This document shows positions 29,598 through 40,495 of a stretch of 56,499 bases of DNA, in pieces. Made by a program: the position numbers and the translations under genes. The stretch is taken from NCBI GenBank assembly GCA_023091735.1, contig JALKBU010000243.1, positions 1-56,499 on the forward strand, given 5' to 3'. Origin of the DNA: Trichomonas tenax. Taxonomy: Eukaryota > Parabasalia > Trichomonadida > Trichomonadidae. The notes under the pieces were generated by a model. The model had not been told where the DNA came from. It made no database searches and was given only the letters and a program-made list of their open reading frames with translations. The number at the start of each line of letters is the position of its first letter. Position 1 is the stretch's first letter.

Positions 29598-32500
29598 TCA
29601 TAAAAGTTCAGATGGAACGAAAAATGCAGAAGATTCATTAGTTGCAACCAAAGTATCCTTATGAGCGAATGCATGATCGATAGAGCAGTGGAAGCTCAAC
29701 AATGAATTGGAAATAGAAAGTTCTCTGTTGACTAAATTAACTCTTCTCACGAATCCTTTTCTGTCGATAACAACTAAAATATCTTCACTGAAATTACTGA
29801 CGCTGATAATGTGATTGATAGAGAACTCAACAGTTTTGCGTGCAATGAGATTTCCGTTGGGCGTAAGCAGGCAAATTTCATGAGAATTCGCTGCAAAAAT
29901 GAGACCAAAAATTTTAGTGATGCAGATATTTTCAGGATTAAAGTTTTCGATCTTTGTGTAGAAAATGAAGTCTCCACTGTATTTAAATGACAATATGAAA
30001 TAGTCCAAAGTTCCAACAACAAAATTATCATTACTGCTTGCAACACATCTTATTTCATCAGCAAATGCGATAATATCTTTGTTTCCTTTGAGTTTAATGA
30101 CACCTTCGACTGATGAAATTATTGTGTCTGTAACAAACTTCGGATTAATCGATTCAACAACTTTCTTTGTTCCCTGCGAATCGATGTAATGCACTCTCGA
30201 AGCTTTTCGCTTAATAACTGCAATGCATTTATGAAGTTGAATGAGATCATCATTTTCATTGACAACGAATTCTTCATCAATGTTTTTGTTGAGTTCTTCA
30301 GTGACATTCTTTGATATTGTGTTCACTACAACACTAAAAATCTTTTGCTGATCAATAGCAATGAAGTATTTCTTTGTTTCATCGACTTTCTCTAAGAATA
30401 TCGCTCTATATTTCTTCGGGAATTTGTATGTTTCCAATTCTCGTTTATAAGTTCTCTTTTCTCTTTGTGGATGCTTCTCTTTGAATATTTGCATTGGCAT
30501 TTGTCCTCCTTGATCAAGCATTGACATTATTACTTGCTTATCTTGAATCTTCTCCCAAACTTCTTCAGTGAAAATTATTCCAAATTTATCAATACTGAGA
30601 TATCCAAAAACAGCATCAATCCAGTTTATGATATTTTCGTTGTTCTCGAGGATCTTCATGTTCTTCATTACATATTCAGTTGGATTCTTAATAGGAATCA
30701 TCTCTGGACAGCAGAAGTGTTCCGGCGTGAGTTCTGTTACTGAAACGCTGCTGAATAAAATTTCGTCAAGTTCTTCTAATGACATGTTTTGTGTGTGTGA
30801 TGATGTTAATTTTGAAACACATCCAGGAGGGAGACAGCTCTTGTTTGGAGCAAATCTGTTTAACGCTGCAGCAGAGAAATCTCTTTCAAGACCTTTGTAT
30901 AAGACATAAGGGAAAACAGGATACATTTGTGGATCATTTAATGATCTTCCTGCAGCAATGTTAATCGCCATCAAATAAGTGAATGTTGGAATATTTCCTA
31001 ATATCCATTCTTTCCTGTAATATTTTAAATCGAACTTATCCTTGCGTTTAAGTTCTCTCATTGGAATTTTGTTCGATTGTGGCGAGAAATCGATCAAAAA
31101 TGATCTATTTTTCATGAAAATTTCGATAGAATTCGATATCAAATATCTCTTTCTTGGTAAAACTAATTCGATATCATCGATATTGAGAACTTTTGTTGAA
31201 GTTTCTGTTTGTAAGATAACATTTTCCTTTGTAATAACAAACTTACAATTGATTGAAGCTTCGATAGTTATTAATTTGCAATCCGCCGAATATATTTCAT
31301 CTTCAATTTTAGAAGCTTGTTGCATAACTTTGTCATTGCTTTTAGTGACTTTAAAGAAAGGAGCAAAGAACCTAGAATTCATATATGTATCGCGTTTCAT
31401 CTGCATTTGTTCATTTGTCTTCCAAATCGATCCAACGAAAGAGAATTTTTTTGCAAGTCTTCTCATTGTCTTATTTCCGTAATATCTGTGTGAATAAACT
31501 TCTTTCAACATATCTGAGATATTTGTTGATTGTAATGATATCAAATTAGGATCAATATCGAATGAAACGTTGAGATATTCGATAACGCTCTTCTTCACGT
31601 TGTCCATTAATGTCGTGAAGTCCGTTTTCACTAAATGAAGGAAAATGTGACCATCATTGAGAATGTCTTTTATGACTTTATGATCAGATTCTTTGTTGAT
31701 TAATGCTGCAAGGAAATTAAGCCAAACATTGAATGATTGTTCTGAAGGTTTCGTTACTTTATCAACAATCAAGAAAGCCAAATCCATGTTAACCAAATTC
31801 ATGCCTTTCGTGAGTCTTATCATGAATTCTGGTTTCCTTACTGTTCCATTTTCAACGAAATCTTTAAATTCATTAAAAGAATCAAATTTTGGCTTGTTAT
31901 ACGTTTCTAATTGAATTTCATCTTCTCCACCGAATATAGAATAATCATAAACCATTTTCAAGAATTGAGTGTAACAGTTTGTGTTCGGATGGAACAAAAT
32001 ATGGAACAAAATCAAAGCAATCATCTGATTTGAGTCCAAAAACTGACCGTCAAGAAGGAACTGTTTGAGATAAACATCAGGATCAAAGCAACCAATATAG
32101 CAAATTAATGTGATGACAGAAACAACTTGAATGAATAATTCCTGCTTCACTTGCATCTGTTTTGTTAAGAAAACATAAATTAATCCACGTGTCGCGAGAT
32201 CATCGGAGTTGAAATAAACGAGAAGAATCGGCATAAACCAGAACTTTGTAATGAACTTTTCAGGGTCCAATGAAGCCAAGAATGAAGCGAATTTATTCAT
32301 CGCTGTTTCGCCAAGATAAAGAGCCATCCAAGAAGAAATAACAATTAACTGAGGGAATTCTTGTTCCATTTGAATTATGACTTCGAACAAATCTTGATTA
32401 ACATATCTCGTTCTGTCTACTGTCATTGCAATGAATTTCAAATACTCTTCCGTCTTTTCACGACCGATGTGGCAAATGATATTAAGTATATAATAAAATC

Positions 32501-35500
32501 TTGTGTCACGATTTGGCTTAAGAAGTACAAAGATTAATTTCGCGGAATCGGAAGGAATGACATCAGGATTCTTTTGTATCAATTGCTTCAATAACTTAAG
32601 CATATCATCAACTTGTAACATGTCCTTGCAGACAGCGCAGTGACTGACAATCAGCAAATAATCATTCAAAGTAAACTTCAAGTTATAAATCAATGAATTA
32701 ATTTTCATTCTCACGAATTCGATATCGAGATTTGGATCTCTTGCTGTTGAAATGAGTTCTGATTCTATTGGTTCGTACCAGAAATATGTTCTCATGTTAG
32801 GAATGATCTTTGCGATCGTTATAATCTTGTAATCGTATAATGAAGACCAATAAGAAACAATTTTTTGATATGTTGAAGCATCGCAATTCTCCCATATCTG
32901 GAAATTGAAGATAATGTATTCCAAGAACATATCAATCATTTCTTGCGTATTGCATCGACTGAAGAACAATGAAAATTTGTTGAAAACTTGATAAGACAAG
33001 TTTTTGCATGAAACTAAATTTTTCGCAATAAGTGGCAGATTTTGACTGAAGTGAATTTCCATTTCATAAGAAGAAACAACGAGCATTGTCAATACTTCAA
33101 TTATTTCTTCGAGAAAATGCTGTGGCATGAAAGGAACGTATTTGAATAAAGGAACAAACAAATCGATGTTTGCTGGATACAAAAATGAATCATAAATAGA
33201 CTTCGGGAATGAAGACGGAGAAACTGTTGATTCAACATTTTTGTTTTTGTATGAGAAAACAATTCTGTCTTTGAATGATTGGAACTGTTCTTTAGGTTGA
33301 ATGACGTAACCATAAACTTTTAGTTTGCTTACACAGCAGTAAAAGTCGACATCGTCATCATTAATATTCTCAGCATCTCCTCCCATGCTTATCATTAAAG
33401 TGCTTCTTGCAAAGTTGGGGAATGAAATGTTGTAGTATTTCATCTTCTTTCCATCCATCGAGAATCCGAGATTAGCAATATTTCCTTCTAAGAATGTTAC
33501 TGTTATTAAGCATTTGTGCCACATGTCATCAGGCAATGTTGGACACAGTGTTGCAATGCTGCTTGATTTCTCTTTGTAAAGATATAAACGAGCCAACAAT
33601 GAATCTCCACGAATGAATATTTGGAAGTTTAATTCTTCATTATCTGATAAAGAGAAAATCAATGGTCTTGAATTAGAAATAACAGAAACGGGAGCATCAT
33701 ATTTGATTTGGAATTTAACAGAGAAACCTTCAGCAATTTTAACCATCTTGAAATTATCGAAGTTTATCGTTTGATCTAAAATTCCGCTCTTGAAATAAAT
33801 CGGAGGATCTGATGACATAACAGATATTGCTGTGTGTAGCATTGATAATATTTTCGATGAATATTTGTTGAAAACGTTGTCTTTGGGAACTAAAACATCG
33901 ATTGCTGTACTTGGAATTTGTGGCGTTGAAGCATTGACAAACAATAAGTTTATCAATGGGAATATTAAGTTATTGACATTATCTTCTGTTAAATCGAAAG
34001 TGAATTGAAGATTCCTAAAGTTAAAAACTTTTCCTTCATGCTTCAAATATTTCAACAACAATTTGTCTAAAGCTCCATCGTGACACATTTGGCAGTTCTT
34101 TATACAATATCTGCACAATTGGAGGAAATATGCTAACATCTTTTCGACTTCATCGTGCTTTTCTAATATCGAGAAAATCAATAATATAACATTTGGTTCT
34201 AAAATAATGAACAATGCATCTGTATTTCTTGTTTTACTTTTTGCTAATATATTGATCAACAAAGACATCGTTGTATCTGATTTATATCCAATCTTTCGTA
34301 TAACTGAAGAGAATTTTTGAACCATTTCTATTGTCAATTGGAAATCTTTAACATTTGCAAGTAAAAGAAGAATCAATTGCAAAGTTATATCAAGAAGATC
34401 AATGTTTGGTTTGCTAATTAAGAAATTAATTGCACAAGGAGCAACATCTCTAAATATTGTTGAAATATATTTAATATGTGATAATGATTCAACAATAACT
34501 TTCAATAAATCGTAAGTTAATTTATCTTGATTAACAACTGAAACTCGATTTTTGTCGATAATACCACAAATGAATTCTGCAACGGGACTCAACAACGAAA
34601 TATTTTCATCTGAATAATTAGATAAGAATTGCCTGAGAGAGTGAATCATTGGCGATTGAATTGATTCTTCATTAATTCGAGATAAAAATCCGACTAAGAA
34701 AACATGTGAAGTGAAACATTTCATAGCAATTTCTTGATTATCGAGCATCGCGAAAATGAAGATTATGATTGTTGAAATTGCTTCGTGAGCTTGAATTTCG
34801 ATATCTTTCTTCTTGAATGACATTGTTGAAAGATTTGATAAAACTTCGATCATTGCTGACAAAGTGGATTCTTCAGCGAGTTCAACCATATCATATTTTG
34901 AAAGTTTTGCATGAATTCTTCCTAAAGTTTCGGCAAACAAGAATGGATTTCCTTTTAATGAAATCAAAAGGTTCTTAATTAATGGAGGGAACTGTGTTGA
35001 TATGATTTGTAAGATAAATCTTCTAAGGAATGTAACAATGTGGAAATTTGTTTCACTTTTATTGTAAATCGTAATTCCTGGAGTCCAAATTTTCTTTAAT
35101 AACAAAGCTGTAACGATTCTATCATCAATATTGATGTTCTGGCTTCGAGAAAGCATATAAAGATAAAGAATATAAAGGTAAATATCGATATCACCCTTAG
35201 TTAAGAAATGACCGGAATAAGCAACAAAGAAAACCGAAGCATATTCAGGAAGACAACAAATTAATATTTGTGTTATTTTGGAACATAACGCTAAATCATC
35301 TGTTGATATCAAACTCTCGAAATCGAATGTGAATTCGAACTCATCTGATGAACTTGGAGTGAGTTTTGTAGGTAATAAGTTTGTTTCTGAAAGTGTTAAT
35401 GATAATTCCATTCCTGGTTGTGTATTATCGGCATCTGATAATTGATTTTGTTTAACTGTCCAATAGTCGTATTTAGTTCCTGAATTAACCAATCCTATGA

Positions 35501-36278
35501 AGTATATTGGTAACTTAATAAAGAGATTTTCGATGTTTTCATCAACTTTGTATGAAGACAAAGTCAGCAAAATATTCATCGCGTCTGTGTCTAAATTCGA
35601 GAGATATTTATCGATATATTTAGCAATCCTCGCGTAGCTCTCTCTTGCAATAGCATTTCCGTTATTAGATATTGCCGCAAGTATAAAATTTTGAACAAAC
35701 ATTTCCATGTTTTTGTCGCCTTCATAAAAAATGAGATTTAAAAGAACTTCAGTTGCAGCATTAAATCCTGTGAGTGAAGCATGCACAAATATACTGGGAA
35801 TGTATTGCAATGGGAAGGCTCTTTTTCCGTATCTTGCGAAGATTTCTGTTATTCCGTAAACGAGATAATCGTATTCTGATTTAGAGAGATTTTTCTTAAT
35901 CCGAAAAGTGAGTTCTAAAAGATTTTCGTATTGATCTTGTAGCTGTGTGGTATCACTGGAGTGCATGAAAAAGATACAGTGCATTACGATCAGTAGGAAT
36001 AGATGAGGAATTTGGACAATTTGATCTGGCATTAAATCTAATTTCGTTATTTCTCTGATAAATTGCTTGTTGAAGTAGAAGCCCGTGAGGTTTGATAGCT
36101 TAAGTGTTCCGTTATCGATTAATATTTTGAGATATCGAAGATCTTCCATGATAATGGTTGGAACCCGGTTCTGATCCAAAACTCTTTCGATGTTTGGATC
36201 TCCTTTCCAATTTATCAATATCGGACGGAATCGAGAAAGAAGAGAAACAAGAGGAGGACCATTTCCTTCAACTTGCAT
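29598..36278 (-). CDS. BEACH-domain protein (LYST/neurobeachin-like)
   Basis: 2,226 residues. The first in-frame ATG is at 36278; the frame is open a little further upstream only with a GTG. BEACH proteins are large scaffolds for membrane fusion/fission and vesicle trafficking. Order seen: a long alpha-solenoid N-terminus; a lectin-like (ConA/LamG) domain at about 835-975, with WHKCLITVTF and GFSMDGKKM; a PH-like domain at about 1650-1735; and a BEACH core at about 1750-1940 with FTYLMAINIAAGRSLND, YPVFPYVL, TPEHFCCPEM, NWIDAVFGY and a closing GQMPMQIFKEKHPQR. The WD40-like beta region runs to the end (about 1950-2226). The BEACH core is about 190 residues instead of about 280: the stretch between IDAVFGY and GQMP, where NVFHPLTYEG normally lies, is shortened. 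The frame is intact over 6.7 kb, so it is presumably functional. Confidence 0.9.
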   Translation of the reverse strand: MQVEGNGPPLVSLLSRFRPILINWKGDPNIERVLDQNRVPTIIMEDLRYLKILIDNGTLKLSNLTGFYFNKQFIREITKLDLMPDQIVQIPHLFLLIVMHCIFFMHSSDTTQLQDQYENLLELTFRIKKNLSKSEYDYLVYGITEIFARYGKRAFPLQYIPSIFVHASLTGFNAATEVLLNLIFYEGDKNMEMFVQNFILAAISNNGNAIARESYARIAKYIDKYLSNLDTDAMNILLTLSSYKVDENIENLFIKLPIYFIGLVNSGTKYDYWTVKQNQLSDADNTQPGMELSLTLSETNLLPTKLTPSSSDEFEFTFDFESLISTDDLALCSKITQILICCLPEYASVFFVAYSGHFLTKGDIDIYLYILYLYMLSRSQNINIDDRIVTALLLKKIWTPGITIYNKSETNFHIVTFLRRFILQIISTQFPPLIKNLLISLKGNPFLFAETLGRIHAKLSKYDMVELAEESTLSAMIEVLSNLSTMSFKKKDIEIQAHEAISTIIIFIFAMLDNQEIAMKCFTSHVFLVGFLSRINEESIQSPMIHSLRQFLSNYSDENISLLSPVAEFICGIIDKNRVSVVNQDKLTYDLLKVIVESLSHIKYISTIFRDVAPCAINFLISKPNIDLLDITLQLILLLLANVKDFQLTIEMVQKFSSVIRKIGYKSDTTMSLLINILAKSKTRNTDALFIILEPNVILLIFSILEKHDEVEKMLAYFLQLCRYCIKNCQMCHDGALDKLLLKYLKHEGKVFNFRNLQFTFDLTEDNVNNLIFPLINLLFVNASTPQIPSTAIDVLVPKDNVFNKYSSKILSMLHTAISVMSSDPPIYFKSGILDQTINFDNFKMVKIAEGFSVKFQIKYDAPVSVISNSRPLIFSLSDNEELNFQIFIRGDSLLARLYLYKEKSSSIATLCPTLPDDMWHKCLITVTFLEGNIANLGFSMDGKKMKYYNISFPNFARSTLMISMGGDAENINDDDVDFYCCVSKLKVYGYVIQPKEQFQSFKDRIVFSYKNKNVESTVSPSSFPKSIYDSFLYPANIDLFVPLFKYVPFMPQHFLEEIIEVLTMLVVSSYEMEIHFSQNLPLIAKNLVSCKNLSYQVFNKFSLFFSRCNTQEMIDMFLEYIIFNFQIWENCDASTYQKIVSYWSSLYDYKIITIAKIIPNMRTYFWYEPIESELISTARDPNLDIEFVRMKINSLIYNLKFTLNDYLLIVSHCAVCKDMLQVDDMLKLLKQLIQKNPDVIPSDSAKLIFVLLKPNRDTRFYYILNIICHIGREKTEEYLKFIAMTVDRTRYVNQDLFEVIIQMEQEFPQLIVISSWMALYLGETAMNKFASFLASLDPEKFITKFWFMPILLVYFNSDDLATRGLIYVFLTKQMQVKQELFIQVVSVITLICYIGCFDPDVYLKQFLLDGQFLDSNQMIALILFHILFHPNTNCYTQFLKMVYDYSIFGGEDEIQLETYNKPKFDSFNEFKDFVENGTVRKPEFMIRLTKGMNLVNMDLAFLIVDKVTKPSEQSFNVWLNFLAALINKESDHKVIKDILNDGHIFLHLVKTDFTTLMDNVKKSVIEYLNVSFDIDPNLISLQSTNISDMLKEVYSHRYYGNKTMRRLAKKFSFVGSIWKTNEQMQMKRDTYMNSRFFAPFFKVTKSNDKVMQQASKIEDEIYSADCKLITIEASINCKFVITKENVILQTETSTKVLNIDDIELVLPRKRYLISNSIEIFMKNRSFLIDFSPQSNKIPMRELKRKDKFDLKYYRKEWILGNIPTFTYLMAINIAAGRSLNDPQMYPVFPYVLYKGLERDFSAAALNRFAPNKSCLPPGCVSKLTSSHTQNMSLEELDEILFSSVSVTELTPEHFCCPEMIPIKNPTEYVMKNMKILENNENIINWIDAVFGYLSIDKFGIIFTEEVWEKIQDKQVIMSMLDQGGQMPMQIFKEKHPQREKRTYKRELETYKFPKKYRAIFLEKVDETKKYFIAIDQQKIFSVVVNTISKNVTEELNKNIDEEFVVNENDDLIQLHKCIAVIKRKASRVHYIDSQGTKKVVESINPKFVTDTIISSVEGVIKLKGNKDIIAFADEIRCVASSNDNFVVGTLDYFILSFKYSGDFIFYTKIENFNPENICITKIFGLIFAANSHEICLLTPNGNLIARKTVEFSINHIISVSNFSEDILVVIDRKGFVRRVNLVNRELSISNSLLSFHCSIDHAFAHKDTLVATNESSAFFVPSELL

Positions 36279-36907
36279 TTTTCTCTCTTTGTCACGTTTT
36301 TCATGAAATTTTAACACTTCATCTTCAAAATTGACATCATTTTTGATATCTCCATATTATGTAAATCATTTTTTCACGTTTAAATTTTTCTTGAATCTTG
36401 AAATTTAAAATTCATATCTTTAATTATTCAATTTTGAAGATTTTTAACTATATCACTGATTAATACACAAATATTTAATAGTTTTGTCCATCTCCAAAAT
36501 GTTTGATTCTTTAATATTTTCCAAAAAATCAAATTCATTATTATCTTTTCTAATTATTATAAAATGCTTATTTAGACCTATTAAAGAATATTCACAATAT
36601 TGATTTTAAATAAAAAAGAGCTTTTAGAAATATCAAAATATTTTCTGCGAATAAACAAAAGAATTTTGTTCGGATCGGAAATTTGATATATACACATTGA
36701 GTACAGTAAAATATATTACCCTAAACACTCAATGCCATGCAAATATTCGAAAATTTTCAAAATGACCGAATAAAATCTTAACAGAGTGATTAGCATGTAA
36801 AATATCGATTTTTAAGAAAGATTTTTTGTCCTTTTGGCGTGGATTTGTTATTTTTGGATTATGATGAAATATTAATATTTTCTTAGATACATATAATATA
36901 TTAACAT
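36279..36907. other. AT-rich spacer and BEACH promoter
   Basis: 629 bp. A TCATGAA initiator candidate sits about 26 nt before the BEACH ATG on the minus strand. ATTGAGT and ACTCAAT near 36695-36733 form a short inverted repeat. No gene is seen. Confidence 0.5.
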
Positions 36908-38071
36908 TTATTTATAATGATACATACAGATCATATCTTTTCTTAGGTTAATTATCGAAAAAGATTGACCAATATTAATAACAGATATTGTTGGAGGATC
37001 GATAAACGGAACTCCAAGAAAGCTTATTATACATCTCGTTATGGGATCGTAGAAAGAACTGAACGAATGGAATGCTGGCATCAAGAAAACACCATTACTC
37101 AGCGCTCCATCGCTAAATGTCGTTGTTTCTTGATCAGGAGCGACGTAAAGAACGAACCACCAGTTTGTCTCTAAGTCTAATGCATAAACTAGTGTTAAAT
37201 CATTCTTTGTTTTTCCTCCGAAACACACCAGATATCCAGAGCAATATACTATTGTGCCATGGATAGGGTCATGTACGGGTGTCGCACCGATGCAAGGTGT
37301 AATTGTCGCTGACTCTTCTTCGATGTTGATTTTCAATAAGTTCGAACCTTTGCCACCTCCATACGAATAAATGCATTCACCTTCCTGACAGTGAGGTGCT
37401 TGACAGTTCCAAGAGATATTGACACCATTTTCTCGCCATGTATAATTATTTATATCTAAAATATACATATCTGAATAAATTGAGCTCTTGAAACCGCCAA
37501 ATACAACCAGCTTCTCGTTATAAAAACCTATATATGCATCAGAACGTGGAGCTGGTTGAAATCCAGAAGTTGAAACTAATTTAACGCGATGACTTGTTAC
37601 ATCTACTACGTAAAGATCGTTGTATAATGAGTTGCTGTTATTACCACCAAATATTACTAAAGAATTATGAACGAAACAGGCAGAAGCGCCGGATCTCGGT
37701 GAAGGAACGTCTCCTTTCAATTCGATCCTTTCCCAACTGCTTTTGTCTATGTGGAACGCCCAGAAATCCGACAAAACTGTTCCCATCGATGAAATTCCGT
37801 ATCCGATATAAACAATCCTCGTAGATTGGTTAAAAGCGAAAAAGTGGCCTGTTCTAGGCAGCGGGCAGCTTCCGTTAGGCGTTTTTATCGACCAAAGGCA
37901 CGTGAAAGCCGTTTTCAAAAGTGAACATCCAACCAATGAAGGGCTATTGTTGTATATTTCGTGCGTGTTTGAGGACTTCTCCTTCCCTGTACGAGGCATG
38001 CTGACGGGCTGAAGGCTTTGGTAGTCGAAGCTGGCGGATGAGGGCCTGGAATAGCTCACCTCGTTTCCCAT
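36908..38071 (-). CDS. Kelch-repeat beta-propeller protein, predicted N-myristoylated
   Basis: 387 residues. The ATG at 38071 is the first in frame (upstream codons start only with TTG), giving the N-terminus MGNEVSYS: Gly2 and Ser6 fit the N-myristoyltransferase consensus. A Ser-rich linker is followed by kelch repeats with the paired Gly and the spaced Trp/Tyr: RTGHFFAF and VYIGYG; PSPRSGASACFVHNSL and VIFGGNN...YNDLYVVDV; PAPRSDAYIGFYNEKL and VVFGGF...YSDMYILDINNYTW; then weaker repeats with VCFGGKT and YALDLETNWW. Likely a protein-protein interaction scaffold held at a membrane; the partner is unknown. The E2F-like 12-mer lies 33 bp before the ATG. Confidence 0.85.
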   Translation of the reverse strand: MGNEVSYSRPSSASFDYQSLQPVSMPRTGKEKSSNTHEIYNNSPSLVGCSLLKTAFTCLWSIKTPNGSCPLPRTGHFFAFNQSTRIVYIGYGISSMGTVLSDFWAFHIDKSSWERIELKGDVPSPRSGASACFVHNSLVIFGGNNSNSLYNDLYVVDVTSHRVKLVSTSGFQPAPRSDAYIGFYNEKLVVFGGFKSSIYSDMYILDINNYTWRENGVNISWNCQAPHCQEGECIYSYGGGKGSNLLKINIEEESATITPCIGATPVHDPIHGTIVYCSGYLVCFGGKTKNDLTLVYALDLETNWWFVLYVAPDQETTTFSDGALSNGVFLMPAFHSFSSFYDPITRCIISFLGVPFIDPPTISVINIGQSFSIINLRKDMICMYHYK

Positions 38072-38624
38072 CCTAAAGTCACCTTTTATTTCCAAATTTT
38101 CAAAACCGCCAAAATTGTTTTGTGGAGTTTACAAACCAAGTTGTAAAGGAAGATGGAAACTATTCACTTTTTATGTCGATATCTATAATCTCCATAGTAT
38201 GTTATGCAGAATTTTAAAGTAATTTTGCGAATTCATTTTGTTGCTCTTTTTTTGAATTTGAAAAATCTAACTTTATTGCAATAGTTTTATTATTATATTT
38301 AGTTTTAAGACGATTTGATTTTGAATTCAATTTTTGTTGTTATCTGGAGATTATTACAGATGTATATTCTAAATTTCAAATTTCGATGATGAAAATGATT
38401 TTAATTGAAAAATTTTGAAGATAAATATTATCTACCCACTACTGTAAATCTAAATTTAAAATATTATGGAAACTTAATTTTTCGATTTGAAATTTACCGA
38501 TAAATTATATATATGTAGATCATAATTTTCTAAAATGTCATCTTCAATATTTCGGTTTTGATAACAATATAACCTTCACAAAAATTCAAAATAGACTTTC
38601 AAAATAAAAACTCAAATTATTTTA
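38072..38624. other. Divergent spacer between kelch gene and kinase pseudogene
   Basis: 553 bp, very AT-rich. It holds the E2F-like box of the kelch gene near one end and CTCAAATTATTTTA just before the kinase start at the other. No gene is seen. Confidence 0.55.
38105..38116 (-). promoter_or_regulatory. E2F-like box AATTTTGGCGGT upstream of the kelch gene
   Basis: The minus strand reads AATTTTGGCGGTTTTG, identical over 12 bp and in the same orientation as the box before the CHD-like gene. It lies 33 bp before the ATG. Confidence 0.45.
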
Positions 38625-39610
38625 ATGATGCATTGTAATGTCGAGCACATGACTCTTGGAAAATACATCCTCGACAAGCAGATAGGTGCAGGAGGCTTTT
38701 CCACTGTCTACAAAGCCTTCCATTCCAAGACAAAGCAACCTGTTGCAATCAAAGTCATCAACAGGAAGTCCACTGCTTCTTTAGACATGATCACTTATCT
38801 CGAGAACGAGTTTAGATTGATATCATCCCCACATTGATAAGGTTTACGAAATCATTTACACTGAAGAAGACATCAGTATCGTCATGGAGTACCTCCCCAA
38901 TAGGGACTTGCAGACTCTCATCAATCGCGACTACAAGTTCACATCTTCAGAGCAAATCAGAATTGCCAGTGAAATCTTGGAAGGACTCAACTATCTCCAT
39001 TCCAGAGGCATCGCACACAGAGATGTAAAGCCAGGTAATATATTATTCGACGAGAACATGCACACAAAGTTATTTGATTTTGGATTCTCGAAAGAACAAT
39101 CGACATTATACCATACATTCTGCGGCATACAGCTTTTCATGGCCCGAGAGATCATCAAGGGACTTCCATATGACGGCAGGAAGGCCGCCATTTGAGCTTT
39201 TGGAGTTACAGTTCACCTGTTAGCGAACTTATTTTATCCATTTGAAGTCAAAAGCGAGCTCCAGTTCATTGCAGACGTCCGCAACAACAAACTCTGCATA
39301 TGTGTGGACGGTTATGGAATCATTGGATGGCTCGCAAAGAATTCTTTGAATTATGAGATGGAAGAGAGGCTTACAAAGAATTCTTAAGGCGGCTGATTTG
39401 CTTCAGTACGTTAAGCAGCAGAGTGTCCTTCCTGTTATATCTTTTACCAAGTTTGGCTGCGTTTCTAAGAGATCTCAAACGACTTGCCCTATTCCATGCC
39501 TAAAAGTTGTTCCAAGCACACCATTATTCAACAAGGCAATGACAGTCAATGGAATTCTATGCGGAAGGAAGCTAAATATCCAGAGAAGAAAGGCAATGAG
39601 CCTTGAATAA
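38625..39610 (+). pseudogene. Broken CAMK-like Ser/Thr protein kinase
   Basis: The first frame (from the ATG at 38625) reads the glycine loop (GAGGFSTVYK) and VAIKVI and ends at 38835-38837, where one frameshift separates it from the next frame (DKVYEI, then HRDVKPGN and DFGFS). That frame ends at a TGA (39193-39195) in PYDGRKAAI, at the place where kinases have a Trp (DIWSxGV), so it is a nonsense change. After it the frame continues to a TAA at 39385-39387; the C-terminal tail then appears in another frame (39353-39610), so a second frameshift is needed. The usual APE motif is also changed to ARE. At least three lesions mean that no functional kinase is made. Trichomonads have large kinase families, and an intact paralogue presumably exists elsewhere. 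Confidence 0.85.
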
Positions 39611-40495
39611 AATCTTGTTTGTAGTTTCGTGTTAATTATCACTTCTTTATATCACCCATATCCTATATTCCATGTACTCTCAGTGATAAAGTCGCAGAAT
39701 AATAAATATTCAATAAAATATCGAAAAACAAAAGCCTCCCCAGATTGAAGATTTGAATTCTACATACAATGTTAATGCATATCAACACGAAATAAAATAG
39801 AATTTTGGAAAACCAAAAGCAATTAAATATTTTGATGCTAGCACTTTGATAATATACACACATGGGGCTATCGATGCTCCTTTTCATTGACAATAACATG
39901 ATTCGATACAATTTTCTCAGATCCACTTCAGAATCAATAGAATCCTGTGGAACACTTAAATATAACATTCAATATGTCTGAATATGCTATATTCTGCTTT
40001 GTTTGATCTATTTTAACCAATATTGAATTTGGCAATCAAATGTACAACATTTTACTCTTACTTCGATATTTTATTCTTGATAACACTGTGTAAAGCATTG
40101 TTACGATACACAGAGCTTTATGTATGCTTTTGATTTGTCGACATCAAATTCAATGATAACAAACGAGTGTTTATTGATTAAAAGCTCAATACTGTATGAG
40201 TGTGAGTGATATTATTTATGTGAACAGTCTCAATGATGAAAGGATGATAAAAATGAAGATAATCAAATATTTTGACATGTAAAATTATTAAATGACAATA
40301 TGACACGTAAACTTCGAATTTGAATCAAGGAGTCATAGAAACATATTGATTGGTATCATATCATTGCAAAATGTTTATTCCTGTTATCAGAATGTTATAT
40401 AGTGCACTCGGGTCGTTTAAATGTCAAGCACCAAAATATCAATTTTAACCTTATTAAAGGTTTTTTGTTAACTTTACATCATAAATAAGGTTATG
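39611..40495. other. AT-rich spacer, no gene seen
   Basis: 885 bp without intact coding sequence. GACAATATGACACGTAAAC at about 40294-40312 resembles GACAATATGACATGTAAAC at about 48298-48316 near the end of the mariner-like remnant, perhaps a shared repeat scrap. TTAACTTT is at 40468-40475. An in-frame ATG at 40493 precedes the preferred start. Confidence 0.5.
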
